Source: Mycoplasmataceae bacterium
GTDB taxonomy: Bacteria > Bacillota_I > Bacilli_A > Mycoplasmatales > Mycoplasmoidaceae
NCBI GenBank assembly: GCA_020024755.1
Contig: JAHHTH010000001.1
Span: 366,830-430,829, forward strand
Direction of reading: 5' to 3'
DNA: 64,000 nucleotides
This document shows positions 10,695 to 22,575 of this stretch, piece by piece. The first letter of the stretch is position 1. Each line of letters starts with the position of its first letter. A program made the translations under genes and the position numbers. The notes under the pieces are model-generated. The model ran no database searches. It saw only the letters and a program-made list of their open reading frames with translations, and had not been told where the DNA came from.

Positions 10695-10725
10695 TTAACA
10701 AAATTATTGCAATATTTAATATAAT
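10695..10725 (+). promoter_or_regulatory. Probable leaderless promoter of the J-protein/whiA pair
   Basis: TTAACA (10695-10700), 19-nt spacer, TATAAT (10720-10725), ATG 8 nt later, no SD. The stretch TTAACAAAATTAT is shared exactly with the degV promoter. Confidence 0.55.
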
Positions 10726-10733
10726 TAATAAGT

Positions 10734-11756
10734 ATGGTTGATAAGGCAGTGATGAATGCTTTTGAAGTTTTAGGGATCCAACCAACAGCTTCAAAAGATG
10801 AAATTAAAAAAGCATATAAAGCGATGGCAAAAAGATGCCACCCTGATTTAGAACGTGATCCAAAGCAAAAAAAGGAAGCAGAAGAAAGATTTAAATTGAT
10901 TCAGTCTTGTTATGAATACTTAATGGAAATCAATATTACTCCCGAAGAAATAAACTGACAAAGTACTGAATCATTTACTGAATTCTTTGATAATACTACA
11001 AATGATGTAGAAGATGATTATGATGAATTTATTAAACAAAAAACTGATTTTGATGCTTTATTGAAAAGAGCACTAAGATTTGTAGAATCAGAACTTAAAA
11101 AAGATGGTTTGAGTACTTTATATGCTTATCAAAGAATTAGTGAGAATAAACCAATTTTTAATTGAGATCAAGATAAATATGAAACTCATACTATCAACGA
11201 TTATTTAATCAAAGAAAATTTATATAGAAGACATACTAAAGAATCTGAAAAATACCAAAGATATTTAAAGAATAAGAAATTTTATGACAATCTAAATATT
11301 GATGCAGTGATAGTATGTGGTAATCAATATAAGAAGAAACAATTCTTTGAAAAAGTAATTGTTGAATTTAATGCAATTTGTAAAAGATGTCAAGGTGAAG
11401 GTTGTGACAAGTGTAACAACGGATTTGTAAAAAAACAAAAGGAAGTAACAATTAAAGTTCCTATTACTGAAAACAAAAAATTTTATGAAATTAAAAACGG
11501 TGGACATGAATCAGAATTTGGAAATGGAAGTTTAATTATTACAGTAGTTAAAAAGAACAAAGATTTTGATTTTAGTTTCAAAGAAAAATCAAGAGCCGCT
11601 AGTGCAATGAACCCATTCCTAGACGCTTGTGATATTTGTTGAGAACAAGTTGTAAAATTTGGACAATTAATCAAGAATAACCCGCATTACTCAATTTTAT
11701 ATTCAGTTATCATTTGTTTAATAGTTGCTATTATTTGTTTAGCTGTATTATTATAA
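10734..11756 (+). CDS. Membrane-anchored J-domain (DnaJ-like) protein
   Basis: 340 aa. Residues 6-65 are a J-domain with the invariant HPD (36-38, in KRCHPDLE), so it should stimulate a DnaK-type chaperone. The middle is not DnaJ-like. About residues 220-235 have a short CKRCQGEGCDKC, half of the usual DnaJ zinc-finger set, followed by a beta-rich segment resembling the DnaJ C-terminal substrate domain (VPITENKKFYEIKNGGHES). The C-terminus is one membrane helix (LYSVIICLIVAIICLAVLL), placing the J-domain in the cytoplasm at the membrane. Two TGA codons near 10957 and 11160 and one at 11639 are read as Trp. whiA begins 4 nt after the stop. DnaJ-like membrane proteins occur in other mycoplasmas. 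Confidence 0.85.
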
Positions 11757-11760
11757 TATT

Positions 11761-12693
11761 ATGGAAAAACCAGCAGTAACATTTAGTGAAATAGTAAAAG
11801 AAGAAATATGCCACTTAGAATATAATGATCAAACAGCTTATATTTTACTTTTATCATTTCTAATTAATAACTCTGAATTTTGTATGTCTGCACAATCTAA
11901 AGGATATATTGTTCATACTCATTTTTTAACTAACATTAGATTAATAAAAAAATTATTAGCTCAATTAAAATTTGATGCACCTATTGAATTATGTGAATCT
12001 AACATTAAAACAGCTAGTGCTAAAACTAAATACGGATTAGAAATCAAAGACTATGAAAAAGTAGATAAATTTTTTAATAACTATGAATATGATATTAACA
12101 AGATGAATGAAGATGAACAAAGAGCATTTGTAGTAGGAGCTTTTTTAAGTGGTGGTAGTGTAAGTTATTCTACTAATAAATCAAATTATCATTTTGAAAT
12201 TAGATCAAGAAATAAAACATATTTAACTAATATTCAAAAAATATTTGAAATATTTAATATTGAAGCTAATATTGTTAATTATAGAAATGCTTGAAAACTA
12301 TATTTTAAAAAAAGTGAATATATCTCAGACTCATTAAAACTGCTAGGAGCTATCGATGCATTATATCAATTTGAGGATTTCAGAATTCAAAGAGATTTTA
12401 TTAACTCGCAACAACGTCTCAACAATTTAGATGTAAGCAACATTAATAAAACAGTAATTGCTGCTAATAATCAAGTTAAATGAATCCAAACATTAAAAAA
12501 TAAATATGCTTATGATAATCTAGATGAAAAGACTAAAATATTCTGTGATATCAGATTAGAAGAACGAGAAGCTAGCCTAGAAACCATTGCACAAATTTTT
12601 GAAGACAAATATGATATTAAACTAACTAAAAGCTCAATCAATCATATGGTAAGAAAAATAAAGAATATTTATTTAAGAGTTAACAATAAGTAA
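11761..12693 (+). CDS. whiA: WhiA-family DNA-binding protein
   Basis: 310 aa, typical. WhiA proteins join a LAGLIDADG-like N-terminal domain (no nuclease activity known) to a C-terminal helix-turn-helix; in Gram-positives they affect division, and in mycoplasmas ribosomal gene transcription. Seen: FSEIVKEEI at the N-terminus, FVVGAFLSGGSVSYSTN in the LAGLIDADG half, and a C-terminal HTH around EREASLETIAQIFED...LTKSSINHMVRKI. TGA Trp codons at about 12292 and 12481. It sits 4 nt after the J-protein stop with no SD, so it is probably translated by coupling. Confidence 0.93.
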
Positions 12694-12798
12694 TATTAAT
12701 ATAGTATATATCCATATTATATAAAGATTCTAGAGTAATTAAAAACACTAGTAAGACTTCGCCCAAGTTTCAGGGTTAGTTTTATAGATTAAGAAGAC

Positions 12799-12823
12799 AA
12801 AAGCACCATTTTACTGGGCTTTT
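12799..12823 (+). terminator. Terminator after whiA
   Basis: AAAAGC-CCA pairs with TGG-GCTTTT around a short loop (one bulged A), followed by TTTAAT. Confidence 0.7.
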
Positions 12824-12941
12824 TTAATATTTTTTGTGCATTTTATTTTTGAAAATTAGTACCACGCTATAAGGTTATGTTTTTCTTGTTTTAATACATT
12901 CTTTCCAAATAATTTATTAGGAATATTAATACTGAAAGTAT

Positions 12942-13030
12942 CTAATATAACCCATACATTTTTTTAGTAACAGTAATTGAGATATCACCAGTAGCTTGGT
13001 CAAAGTGATTAGTGGCAAAGGCTTTGTTTT
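12942..13030 (-). pseudogene. Possible 3' remnant of a repeat surface-protein gene
   Basis: A minus-strand frame reads FDQATGDISITVTKK and stops at 12942-12944. This resembles the C-terminal repeat of the giant gene next door (YDPNTGDIFITIKNN). Nearby, 12732-12752 (GAGTAATTAAAAACACTAG) copies the sequence around the giant gene's terminator at 13963. There is no start and no longer open frame. Together these suggest a deleted paralogue, but the match is short. Confidence 0.35.
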
Positions 13031-13079
13031 TTAGCAATCTTACTACAATACTACATATTGTATATAGGTGCTAAAAAAC

Positions 13080-13103
13080 AAAAATTACAAAAGTGATGAA
13101 AAT
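13080..13103. repeat. 24-bp inverted repeat, copy 1 (partner at 23172-23195)
   Basis: This 24-mer (AAAAATTACAAAAGTGATGA followed by AAAT) occurs here and, exactly reverse-complemented, at 23172-23195, about 10 kb away on the other side of the giant surface gene. Confidence 0.7.
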
Positions 13104-13278
13104 GGTGGTGAATCGGGTAAAAAAAGTGAAAAAAAGTTGTCCAAATTTTAAAAAATGCCTGTTTTTAGGGTGTTTTTGAAAATTTTTGTCCATTTTCTCA
13201 AAAAAATTGGACTTCTATATATTAGGAGGGATAAAAAATCCCATCCGAAATAAAAACAAATAAAGAAAGGAGGTAAAA

Positions 13279-13764
13279 ATGAGCAGCAAAATACAGGATT
13301 TACAAAACATTTTAAATCCAAAAGTGTTAAAAACAGTTGATCAGTTAGAAAAGTCAGTTAGTAAGAAAACAATTGATAGCAAGACATTGGCTCAAAATGA
13401 TATCGATGCTAAATTTGAATACTTTACTAACAATAAAATTCTAAAAAAATATATGGCAGACCGAGAAGTTATAGCATATAATGTTAAAGAAGATGCTGAT
13501 GATAAAGAAATTAAGTGTATCACTATCTATGCAGTATCAAAGGAAACTGAAGAATCTATGACTATCAAACAATTAGCTAATTTAATAACTACAAATTTCA
13601 ATACTCTCGATTCAAAGATTGATCAAAAGATTGATGAAGTAAATAAGAAGATTGAACAAGTTCGTGAAGATATGACTTCAAAGATTGAAGCAGTTGACAA
13701 AAAAGTTCAAGGTATTAATGACAGAATCGATAACTTAGTTAAGAAAAACAACTTAATTGAATAA
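13279..13764 (+). CDS. Small coiled-coil protein (DUF16-like tail)
   Basis: 161 aa, start fixed by the best SD in the window (AAAGGAGG, 5 nt before ATG). Residues 1-50 are helical and polar; 50-100 form a mixed domain ending YAVSKETEESMTIKQ. Residues 105-160 are a clear heptad coiled coil (FNTLDSKIDQKIDEVNKKIE, continuing through REDMTSKIEAVDKKV to RIDNLV). The tail recalls the DUF16 proteins of M. pneumoniae, which also end in such a coil, but the N-terminal part is not recognised. It stands alone between two terminators and is probably cytoplasmic; self-assembly is likely (inference). A hairpin at 13225-13246 lies in its leader. Confidence 0.7.
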   Translation: MSSKIQDLQNILNPKVLKTVDQLEKSVSKKTIDSKTLAQNDIDAKFEYFTNNKILKKYMADREVIAYNVKEDADDKEIKCITIYAVSKETEESMTIKQLANLITTNFNTLDSKIDQKIDEVNKKIEQVREDMTSKIEAVDKKVQGINDRIDNLVKKNNLIE

Positions 13765-13788
13765 TTGTATGAATCAATTCATAATTAA

Positions 13789-13816
13789 TGAGAATTAGGT
13801 ACACACCTAGTTCTCA
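13789..13816 (+). terminator. Terminator of the small coiled-coil gene
   Basis: TGAGAATTAGGT and ACCTAGTTCTCA with a 4-nt loop, then TTTTTG. The same hairpin arms recur at 31086-31115 after the ASCH gene. Confidence 0.9.
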
Positions 13817-13971
13817 TTTTTGTTTATAGTAGAACTCATTTAATGCAGTTCTAGATAACCTTATTCTAAAAGCTATATAAACATACCACCTTATCCTTAT
13901 TTGCTTTCACATTCTTCTTTCATTTAAGTTTTAGTGATTGATTCTAGCGGATCAATAAGCAAGAGTAATTA

Positions 13972-14009
13972 AAAATACTAGTAACTCTCATTTGAGTTTA
14001 CTAGTATTT
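13972..14009 (-). terminator. Terminator of the giant repeat surface-protein gene
   Basis: AAATACTAGTAACTC pairs with GAGTTTACTAGTATTT (one bulge). A poly-A run to its left becomes the T-tail for minus-strand transcripts. Confidence 0.85.
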
Positions 14010-14047
14010 AAAATGTAATTTTTAGTTTAGTGAGATATGATTAATGA

Positions 14048-17000
14048 TTAGAAGTTTTCTTCAGCTTCTAATTCATCAATAGATGTTTTAACCTTCTTAG
14101 AGTAGATCACAAGAATGATTAATAGTATTAATAATAAGATAATATTCAATGCTATGATAGCAAAGATTCATCATTGGTTACTTCCATTAATAAATCCATT
14201 TTCTTGGTAGAATCCAGTTAATTTGATTGTACCAAATTGCATTTGACTAACACTAGCTCCATCTTTACCTGCTTTATTATTCTTAATAGTAATAAAGATA
14301 TCACCAGTATTTGGATCATAACTTGAGATTTCTAAATCTTCTACAGTTGCACTTGGATCTAATCCTGTAATAACACCTGATTGAAGTACTTGAGTAAGGA
14401 TTTCTTTTTGGACGTCTGGTAAAACATGTCCATCAGGTCCTACAATTGTATCTGGAGTATATTCAGATAATCCAGGTACTTTAACTATTGCATTTGGTTT
14501 TAATGCAGTTTGTGCTGGTTTGAATCCACTAATTGTTAAACCATTAACTGGGTGAGAAGGTACGATGTTTCCATCTGGATCTACTCAGTTATCAACTGTA
14601 ATATCTAATGATGAAGTTCCATCTCAAATATTAGAGTTTGCATTGTTGATGTGAATTTGATCTGGTTTAATTGCTCCTGCAGGATTGAATGAGTTTGCAA
14701 TTTCTTGTTTAATAACATCAGTAATTTGTTCTGATGTCATATTACTTGAATCTAATGATTGGAATCCATTTTGATCTTTGTTAGGTACTACAGTAACATC
14801 ACTTAAACCATGAGGCATAGCAATTGGTTTAGATGTATCAGGATCTTTAGCTGGACGAACAGTTGGGATAACTACTGGTACAACATGACCATTTTCATAG
14901 TCTTTTCCATTAAATCATCCATCTACAGTAATTTCTACTTGTATATCGCCATCTGCATTTAATTCTGGTTTACCAAAACTTACTGTTGAAGTATGACCAT
15001 TAGCATTTAATCCATCAAATAATTGGTCTGCTAAGTCACCATGTTGAACTGCATTGTTTAAATCAGTTTGAATCTTATCTAATAAACTAGGGTCAGCTTC
15101 TAACTTATCTTTAACTAATGTATCACCACTAGCAATAATAGAGTTTTGTAATGCTTGTTGCATTTGGTTTAATGGTTTTGTTGTAGTAGGTTCATTTCTT
15201 CCTGGTTTAAATCCATCTAGGTGGATTGTTGGAGTTTCAACAATACCATTAGGTAATGTAATTGGTACAGATACATTTAATCCATCTGGATTTGTTGGAT
15301 CTGGTACTAAAGCAATATCACCTTTATTAATATGTGCTCCATCTGGTAAGTTAGGGAAGTACTTATTAGGGTTAGTTGCAATTTCATTCTTAACATTTTG
15401 TAAGATTTCAGTATCAGCTGCAACATCTGAAGGATACTTAGTTGGTCTATTAGCATCACTTAAACCTGACACTGCTGCTTCTAATTTAGCTGCTGCATCT
15501 GGTGCTGGGTTAGTATTACCACTTAATGTAGGATTTGGTTTGAATCCTGATAAGTGAATTACTTCATCAGTTTTATTTCCATCCGCATCATAGATTGGAA
15601 CATTTACATCCACACTTCCTGGTTTAGAAGGATCTTGAGTAATAGTAATATTATTTTTATCTATTGAAGAACCTGAAGGTAAATCTGGGAAGTATTCAGA
15701 TGGTTTGTTACCAATTTCATTCTTTACATCATTTAAGATATTTGGATTCTTAACAATATCTGTTGGTGTAGTAGTTGGTTTCTTAGAAGGATTTAATCCA
15801 GCAACATTATTTTCAAGTTTACTTGCTGCATCCTTACTTGGTTTTGTGCTACCTGGTTTGAATCCATCAATACTAATAGTTGGAGTTTCTTTGCTACCAT
15901 CTGGTTTAGTAATTGGTACATTAATTTCAATACCATTTGGATTAGATGGATTAACTGTAATTGAGATGTTATTCTTATCAACAGTTGAACCTGAAGGTAA
16001 ACTATCAAAGTAGTTTTCTGGGTGAGCTGCTATTTCGTCCTTAATTTGTTGGTTAATAGTAGGATTATTAATAATATCGTTAACTGTATTATTTGGTTTT
16101 TGAGAACCAACTTGTGGTATTTTATTTCCTAAGATTTCGCCAGCATTAGGTTTATCTGTAATTGGATCAGTTGGGTTAGGAGTAAATCCATTAATTTGAA
16201 TTACTTGCTTTTCTACTGTTCCATCTGGTTTTCTCACTGGAATAGTTACATTTACTGCAGTGTTATCTGTTGCATCTTCAGTAATAGTAATGTTATTACC
16301 TTCAATAACTGCCCCATCTGGTAAGTTAGGGAAGTATCTACTTGGATTGTTAACAATTTCATTTTTCACATCATTTAAGACACTAGGATCTTTAGATACA
16401 TTAGATGGGTTAGTTCCTGGATTCTTAGCTGGGTTAATACCATTAACATGTTCTTTTAATTGGTTAGCTGCATCTGAAGCTAAGTTTGTATTACCAGTAT
16501 TGAATCCATCTAATTGAATACTTGGTCTTTCAATTGAACCATCTGGTTGTTTAATTGGTACTATTACATCTACTGAACCTGGTTTAGTAGGATCTGGTTT
16601 GATGGTAATGTTATCTTTATCAATAGTAGCACCTGGAGCTAAGTCTGGGAAGTATTGACTAGCATGTCCTGCAATTTCATTCTTCACATCATTTAAGATA
16701 GTTGTGTCTGAAGCTACTTGACTTGGTTTTTTATTAGGTCTATTAGCATCACTTAGACCTGATACTGCAGTTTCTAATTTACTAGCTGCATCTGAGACTG
16801 GATCAGATGAACTTGGTTTAAATCCATCTACTGTAATAGTTGGAGTTTGTGTTAAACCATCTGGAGTTTTAATTGGTACGTTAATATCAATTCCATTTGG
16901 TTTAGTTGGGTTAGGTGTAATTGTAATATTATTTTTATCAACTGTTGAACCTGAAGGTAATCCATCAAAGTAATTTTCTGGATGAGCTGCAATTTCATTC

Positions 17001-20000
17001 TTGATTTGATCTACAGTAGCTGAATTGCTAATAATGCTATTAATTGTATTGTTTGGTCTTTGAGCTGAACTTATTGGAGGTACAGCATTACCTAATGCTT
17101 CTTCTACACCTGGTTTTGGTTTAATTGGATCTGCTGGAGCAGGTCTAAATCCATTTACAGGAATAGATGGTTTAGATGAAGTACCATCTGGGTTTGTAAT
17201 AGGTACATTAACTTCAATACCATTTGGATCAGTTGGGTTTACTGTAATAGTAATGTTATCTTTATCAATAGTAGCCCCTGGAGCTAAGTCTGGGAAGTAC
17301 TTATCTACATTATTAGCAATTTCATTCTTAACTTCTTCTAATACAGTAGGGTCTTTTGAAATATTATCTGCTGTATTATCACCTTTATTGCTTGGGTTGA
17401 ATTGAGGAATGTTAGCTTCTAATCTATCTGTTGCATCAGTAGCTGGTTTATTATCACTTGGTTTAAATCCATCAATACTAATTTGTGGTGTATCAACTAC
17501 AGTTCCTGCATCATTCACAATTGGAACATTAATATCTACTCCATTTGGTCTAGTTGGGTTTGGTGTAATTGTAATGTGATCTTTATCTACATGTGTACCT
17601 GGTGGTAAGTCTGGGAAGTATTTATCAGTATTATTAGCAATTTCATTCTTAACTTCTTCTAATACAGTTGGGTCTTTAATAATTTGACCAGGTGTTAATG
17701 TAGGTTTATTTGTAGGACTAAATTGAGGAATAGCAGATTCTATATTATCTAAAGCACCAGTAGATGGTTTAGTACTAGATGGTTTAAAGCCATCAATGTT
17801 AATTACTGAATCTTCTTTGCTTCCATCTGGTTTAGTAATTGGCACAGTAATTTGTAATTCATCTGGGTTAGATGGATTAGGTGCAATAGTGATGTCATTA
17901 GGATTAATAGTTGATCCTGGAGGAGCATCAGGGAAGTACTTATCTGGATTCTTTGCAATTTCCTCTTTAATATGATCTGTTACAGAAGGATCATTAATAA
18001 TATCTGTAGTAGTGTGGGTTGGTTTTTCTGAATCACTTAATTCTGGAATAGCATTACCTAATTCACTATCAGCATTAGGTGCTGGTGTAATAGGACCAGT
18101 TGGATTTGGTTTAAATCCACCAATACTAATAGATGGAGTTGTTGTAGTACCGTCTTTATCAGTAATAGGTACATTTACTTTAATACCACCTTCAGTGTCT
18201 GGATCTGGTGTAATAGTAATACTATCTTTATCAATACTTGAACCCGGTGGTAAGTCAGGGAAATATTTGTCTGGATGACTAGCTATTTCATTCTTAACTT
18301 CATCTAATATAGTTGGGTCTTTAGCAATTGAATTTGGTGTATTATTTGGTTTGTTTGCTGGTTTAAAGGCTGGAATAGCATTTTCTAAGTTTCCAACTGC
18401 TTGATCTGAAGGGTTAGTTGTACTTGGTTTAAATCCATCAATACTAATTGTTGGTGTTTCTTTAGAACCATCTTCATGAATAATTGGTACATTAATATCA
18501 ATTCCATTTGGTTTAGTTGGGTTTGGAGTGATAGTAATGTTGTTTTTATCAACATGTGAACCTGGAGGTAAACTATCAAAGTAATTATTTGGATTAGCTG
18601 CTATTTCATCTTTAATTTGTTGGTTAACTGTTGGATTGTTAATAATTTGGTTTACAGTATGTTCACCTTTATTATCACCAACTTCAGGAACAACAGTACC
18701 TAGAGCAGTTCCTGCATTAGGTTTAGGTGAAATCGGATCAACTGGGTTTGCTTCAAAACCACCAATGTTAATAGTTGGTTTAGCTACAGTTCCATCTGGT
18801 TTCTTAATTGGTACAGTAATAGTTACTCCATGAGGATCACTTGGATCTTCTGTAATAGTAATATTATCTTTGTCAATTGTTGCACCTGGTGGTAAATCAG
18901 GGAAGTATTTATCAGGATGTCCAGCTATTTCATTCTTCACATCTTCTAATACAGTTGGATCTTTTGATACGTTAGATGGGTTAGTTGTAGGTTTTACTGT
19001 TGGACTAAAACCTGGAATTGTATTATTTAAATCAGTTGCAGCATTACCTGATGGGTCAGTGTTAGTTGGTTTAAATCCATCTACATGAATTACTGGAGTA
19101 TCTACTACACCATTTGGTTTAGTAATAGGTACATTAATATCAAGTCCATCTGGGTTAGTTGGATTTGGTGTAATAGTAATATCATTAGGATTAATTATTA
19201 CACCTGGTGGTAAGTCAGGGAAGTATTTATCAGGATTCTTAGCTATTTCATCTTTAATTTGTTGTTCAACAGCTGGATCCTTCATAATTTCAGTAGTTGT
19301 GTGTGTTGGTTTGTTAGTTGGGTTTAGAGCTTCAATACTATTTCCTAAAGCATCTTGAGCATTAGGGTTAGATTCAATAGGTCCTGTAGGATTTGGTTTG
19401 AATCCATTAATTTCAATAGTTTGAGTTTCAACTTTACCGCTTGCATCTTGAATTGGCACATTAACTTCTATGACACCTGGTTTAGATGGGTTTTGTGTAA
19501 TAGTAATACCATCTGGTTTTACTATAGAACCTTCTGGTAAATCTGGGAAGTATTCATTTGGTTTAGAACCAATTTCATTCTTTACTTCACCTAATACATC
19601 TGGATCTCTTAAGATGTTGTTAGGAGTTGTTGTATCTTTATCTGCTGGATTAAATTCTGGAATAGCAGTTTCTAATTTGTTAGCAGCATCACTAGCTGGT
19701 TTATTAGATGCTGGTTTAAATCCAGTAATAGTAATAGTTGGAGTTTCAGTAGCTGAAGTTCCATCTGGTTTTAAAACATTATTAATTGGTACATGTACTT
19801 GGATACCATTTGGATTTGTTGGATCTTTTGTAATAGTAATTCCTGCTTTATCAATATTTGCACCAGGAGGAATATCTGGGAAGTATTTAGTAGGATTCTT
19901 AGCAATTTCTTCCTTAACTTGATTTAGAATATCTTCACTATTAACTACACTATTTGCAGTATTGCTATCTTTTCCACTACCTAATGGAGTAACTACTTTA

Positions 20001-22471
20001 CCTAAATCATCAGGTGCATTAGGTGAAGCAGTAATAGGCTTATTTTGTAATACTTTAAATCCACTAATAGTAACTGTATATTGTTCTGACCCTGGTTGTT
20101 CTATACCTTTGTCATCATAATGTTTATTGATAGTGAAAGTTACATCTACTGTACGTTTAGTATTGTCTGTGTTATTGTTTGCAACAATTGTATCTACTCT
20201 AGCATCTGCTGGAGCTGTATTATTAAAGATTTCAGCTATATGTGCATTAATAAAGTCTGTTGCTTTAGTATTATCAAACATAGAAGCAGTTAGATCTTCT
20301 GAGATTTGTAATTTTGCACCTTTATCTTGTACAGTAGGTTTACGAGTTTCAAATCCACCAATAGTAATAGTATAATTTCCAGAATTTGGTTGTTCTATAC
20401 CTTTATTATCAAAGTATTTAGTTAAAGTAAATGTTACTTCTACTGTACTCTTTGTATTGTCATCATTTACTATTGATACTATTGTATTTACTGCTGCATC
20501 AGATGGAGCAGTATTATTAAAGATTTTTGCTTTATTAGCATTAATGTATGTTTTAGCTTTAGCTTCATCAAATGAAGTTGGTACAATTGCTTCACCAATA
20601 GTTAATGCAGCACTACTATCTACTGCTGTTTCACCACGAGTTTGGAATCCGCCAATAGTAATAGTGAATTCTCTTTCATCAGTTTTTTCAAATCCATCAG
20701 CACCATAGTATTTATTCAAGATAAATGTTACTTGTACTGTACTCTTAGAATTGTCATCATTAGCTATTGAAACAATTCTTTTTACACTTGCTCCTGGAGG
20801 AGTTGTGTTATTAAAGATAGTAGAGATATTAGTGTTAATGTAATTTGTTGCCTTAGAATCATTAAATTGAGTTGGAATAATACTTTCATTAATGTTTAAA
20901 GTTGCACTTGTATTTACTGCAGTAGGTTTTACTGTTTGGAATCCATATACAACAAGGTTATTTAAAGTGTGATCACTTCTTATATAATCTGGTGCATTTT
21001 GTCATCTACCTAATACTGTGGCATTAATAGTCATTGTTCCATGAAGTGGATCAACAGATACAAATTTGTCTATTCTAATTGAACTTGCAGGAATAGCTCT
21101 TCCAGTAATTGCATTTGAAATTGCTGTTTGTAAAGTACTAGCATTAGAGTTATATCAACTTTGAGAAGGTAAAGTTGACCCTTGGGATACTCTTACTGTA
21201 CCAATACCTGATTGTTCAGGGTTTTTAAATCCAGATAGTTTAATATTTTTAGCAACATGGGAAGCTTGAGGCACACCATTAGAATCACATCAAACTCTAT
21301 TACCTAATGTTAAATCTACTACAATAGCAGCTTCTTTAGGAATAAGTTGTGTTACTGTAAAATCAATATTAGATGTGGTTGGTGAATTTAGATAGTTTTT
21401 AATTACATTACTAGCAATAATTCTTTCTTTAACTTTTTCTTTATCTAAATCATAAACATCCATTGATTGAATATTAATATTAGCGCTTACTACATCAGTA
21501 GGTTGTTGTTGTTTTAAACCAGTATATGTTACTGTATATGTACCAAGTGTAGTAGTAGCACCAGTATAATCAATAGCATCTTTAATTGTTACTTCACAAG
21601 TAACTGTACCTCTAAGGTTGTCGTAACCTGTAATACGTACACTTGAATATGAATCATATTTATTCTTTATTCTATTGCCATTTATGAAATCTTGAATTGT
21701 TGATGCACTAATATCAGATGGAAGGGTAGAGCTATAATCTGACATATCATTATCATCATTGAATTCTGTATAGTAGTCTGTAAGGAAGCTGCTGATTGTT
21801 ACATAAGAATATTGACCTTCTGCTTGAACTGAAGAAAAATATCCCTGAACTGCATTTCACTTACTTCAGTCAATATAAACTTGGTAGTCCATTGTTGCAG
21901 CTGTACCATATCTATTGACTCAATATCAAATCTTTTGGCTAGATCTACTATAAGCTCCAAAGGGGTCATCATGACAATTACTTGTATTACGTTTAGGATA
22001 AAATGTACTTTCTCAATCACTTATACCTTGAAATCCAGGGAAATGTTTAATGTATCTTCAATTATCAGTATATCCTCAATCAAGACAAGTATAATTTCTA
22101 TATAACATTGAAGTCCCATGTTTAAATATATTTTCGGTAGGATTTACAGATCCAGGCACAACATAAGCTCCACCTCCTGGTGTATCAGGCATAAAAGCTC
22201 TAGATTGTGGTCCCATTCTAGATTGTGCTTCATCTGTAGAGCTTGGTACTTCATAAGCTTGTTCTGACTTATCAAAAATAAATGTATCTGCTGGAATAGT
22301 TCCATCAGGTAAGTCTACTCTTTTTTCTTGATATTTAAAGAATGGATTAGTAGATCCAAACAATCTATCCTTGTGACAAATAGTAGTAGCTAGTGAAGCT
22401 AGTATTGGCGATCCAACAAGAACACCTAACACAACCCCTACAAGAGTCAATTTTTTACTCTTTTTTTTCAT
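14048..22471 (-). CDS. Giant repeat-built surface protein, 2807 aa, phase-variable promoter
   Basis: One frame of 8424 nt once TGA is read as Trp. N-terminus MKKKSKKLTLVGVVLGVLVG is a signal anchor; a Cys follows (LATTIC) but the lipobox is poor. A Trp-rich N-terminal domain (about 100-240) is followed by four or five divergent repeats of about 95 aa, then 15 well-conserved repeats of about 107 aa, then three divergent repeats. The core unit reads YFPDLPPGATIDKDNITIT, continues to VPI, and ends IxIDGFKP. The C-terminus has one membrane helix (IFAIIALNIILLLILLIILV) and an acidic cytoplasmic tail, so the repeats must lie outside the cell. The unit resembles the mycoplasma lipoprotein-associated domain (Pfam Lipoprotein_17), a family assignment I infer from the terminal GF motif. 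An adhesin or immune-decoy role is likely but unproven. Paralogue: 31183-36450. Confidence 0.9.
15197..20038 (-). repeat. Fifteen tandem ~322-bp coding repeats in two classes
   Basis: Each unit is about 107 codons. Class I starts PI-x-PNA-LGN and usually has QIKDEIA; class II starts P-x-DAA-x-LE and has VKNEIA. From the N-terminus the order is (I-II) three times, then (I-II-II) three times. This implies duplication first of dimers, then of trimers. Tandem identity makes copy-number change by recombination plausible. Confidence 0.85.
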
Positions 22472-22490
22472 CAATACACCTCTATAACAC

Positions 22491-22562
22491 AAATCTAAAG
22501 TCAATCTGTCCTAGATTCACTTTAGATTTTTATTCATACTTAAAGACATGTTCTTTTAAGTA
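22491..22562 (-). promoter_or_regulatory. Two hairpins in the leader of the giant surface-protein mRNA
   Basis: AAATCTAAAGT/ACTTTAGATTT (22491-22501 with 22519-22529, an 11-bp perfect stem) and TACTTAAAGA/TCTTTTAAGTA (22537-22546 with 22552-22562). Both lie in the roughly 100-nt 5' UTR. No T-tail follows, so they may stabilise the mRNA rather than terminate it. Confidence 0.6.
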
Positions 22563-22575
22563 CCATAATACTTTG

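Larger units (their letters stand above)
12694..13278. other. 585-nt non-coding stretch between whiA and the coiled-coil gene
   Basis: Besides the whiA terminator, the surface-gene remnant and the 24-bp repeat, it holds a hairpin GGGAT/ATCCC (13228-13242) just before the next gene and a GTCCA/TGGAC stem (13187-13212). No other open frame with coding character was seen. Confidence 0.5.

Noticed and set aside
11752..11757. TATAAT just before whiA as an own promoter
   Set aside because: It ends only 3 nt before the ATG, too close for normal initiation, and overlaps the J-protein stop codon; coupling from the upstream gene is simpler.
15705..20708. Many plus-strand open frames of 60-150 codons opposite the giant surface gene
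   Set aside because: All are periodic antisense shadows of the tandem repeats and share their spacing; no start signals.
21799..22020. 73-codon minus-strand frame within the giant gene
   Set aside because: It lies in another frame; the giant gene is continuous through this stretch with TGA as Trp.
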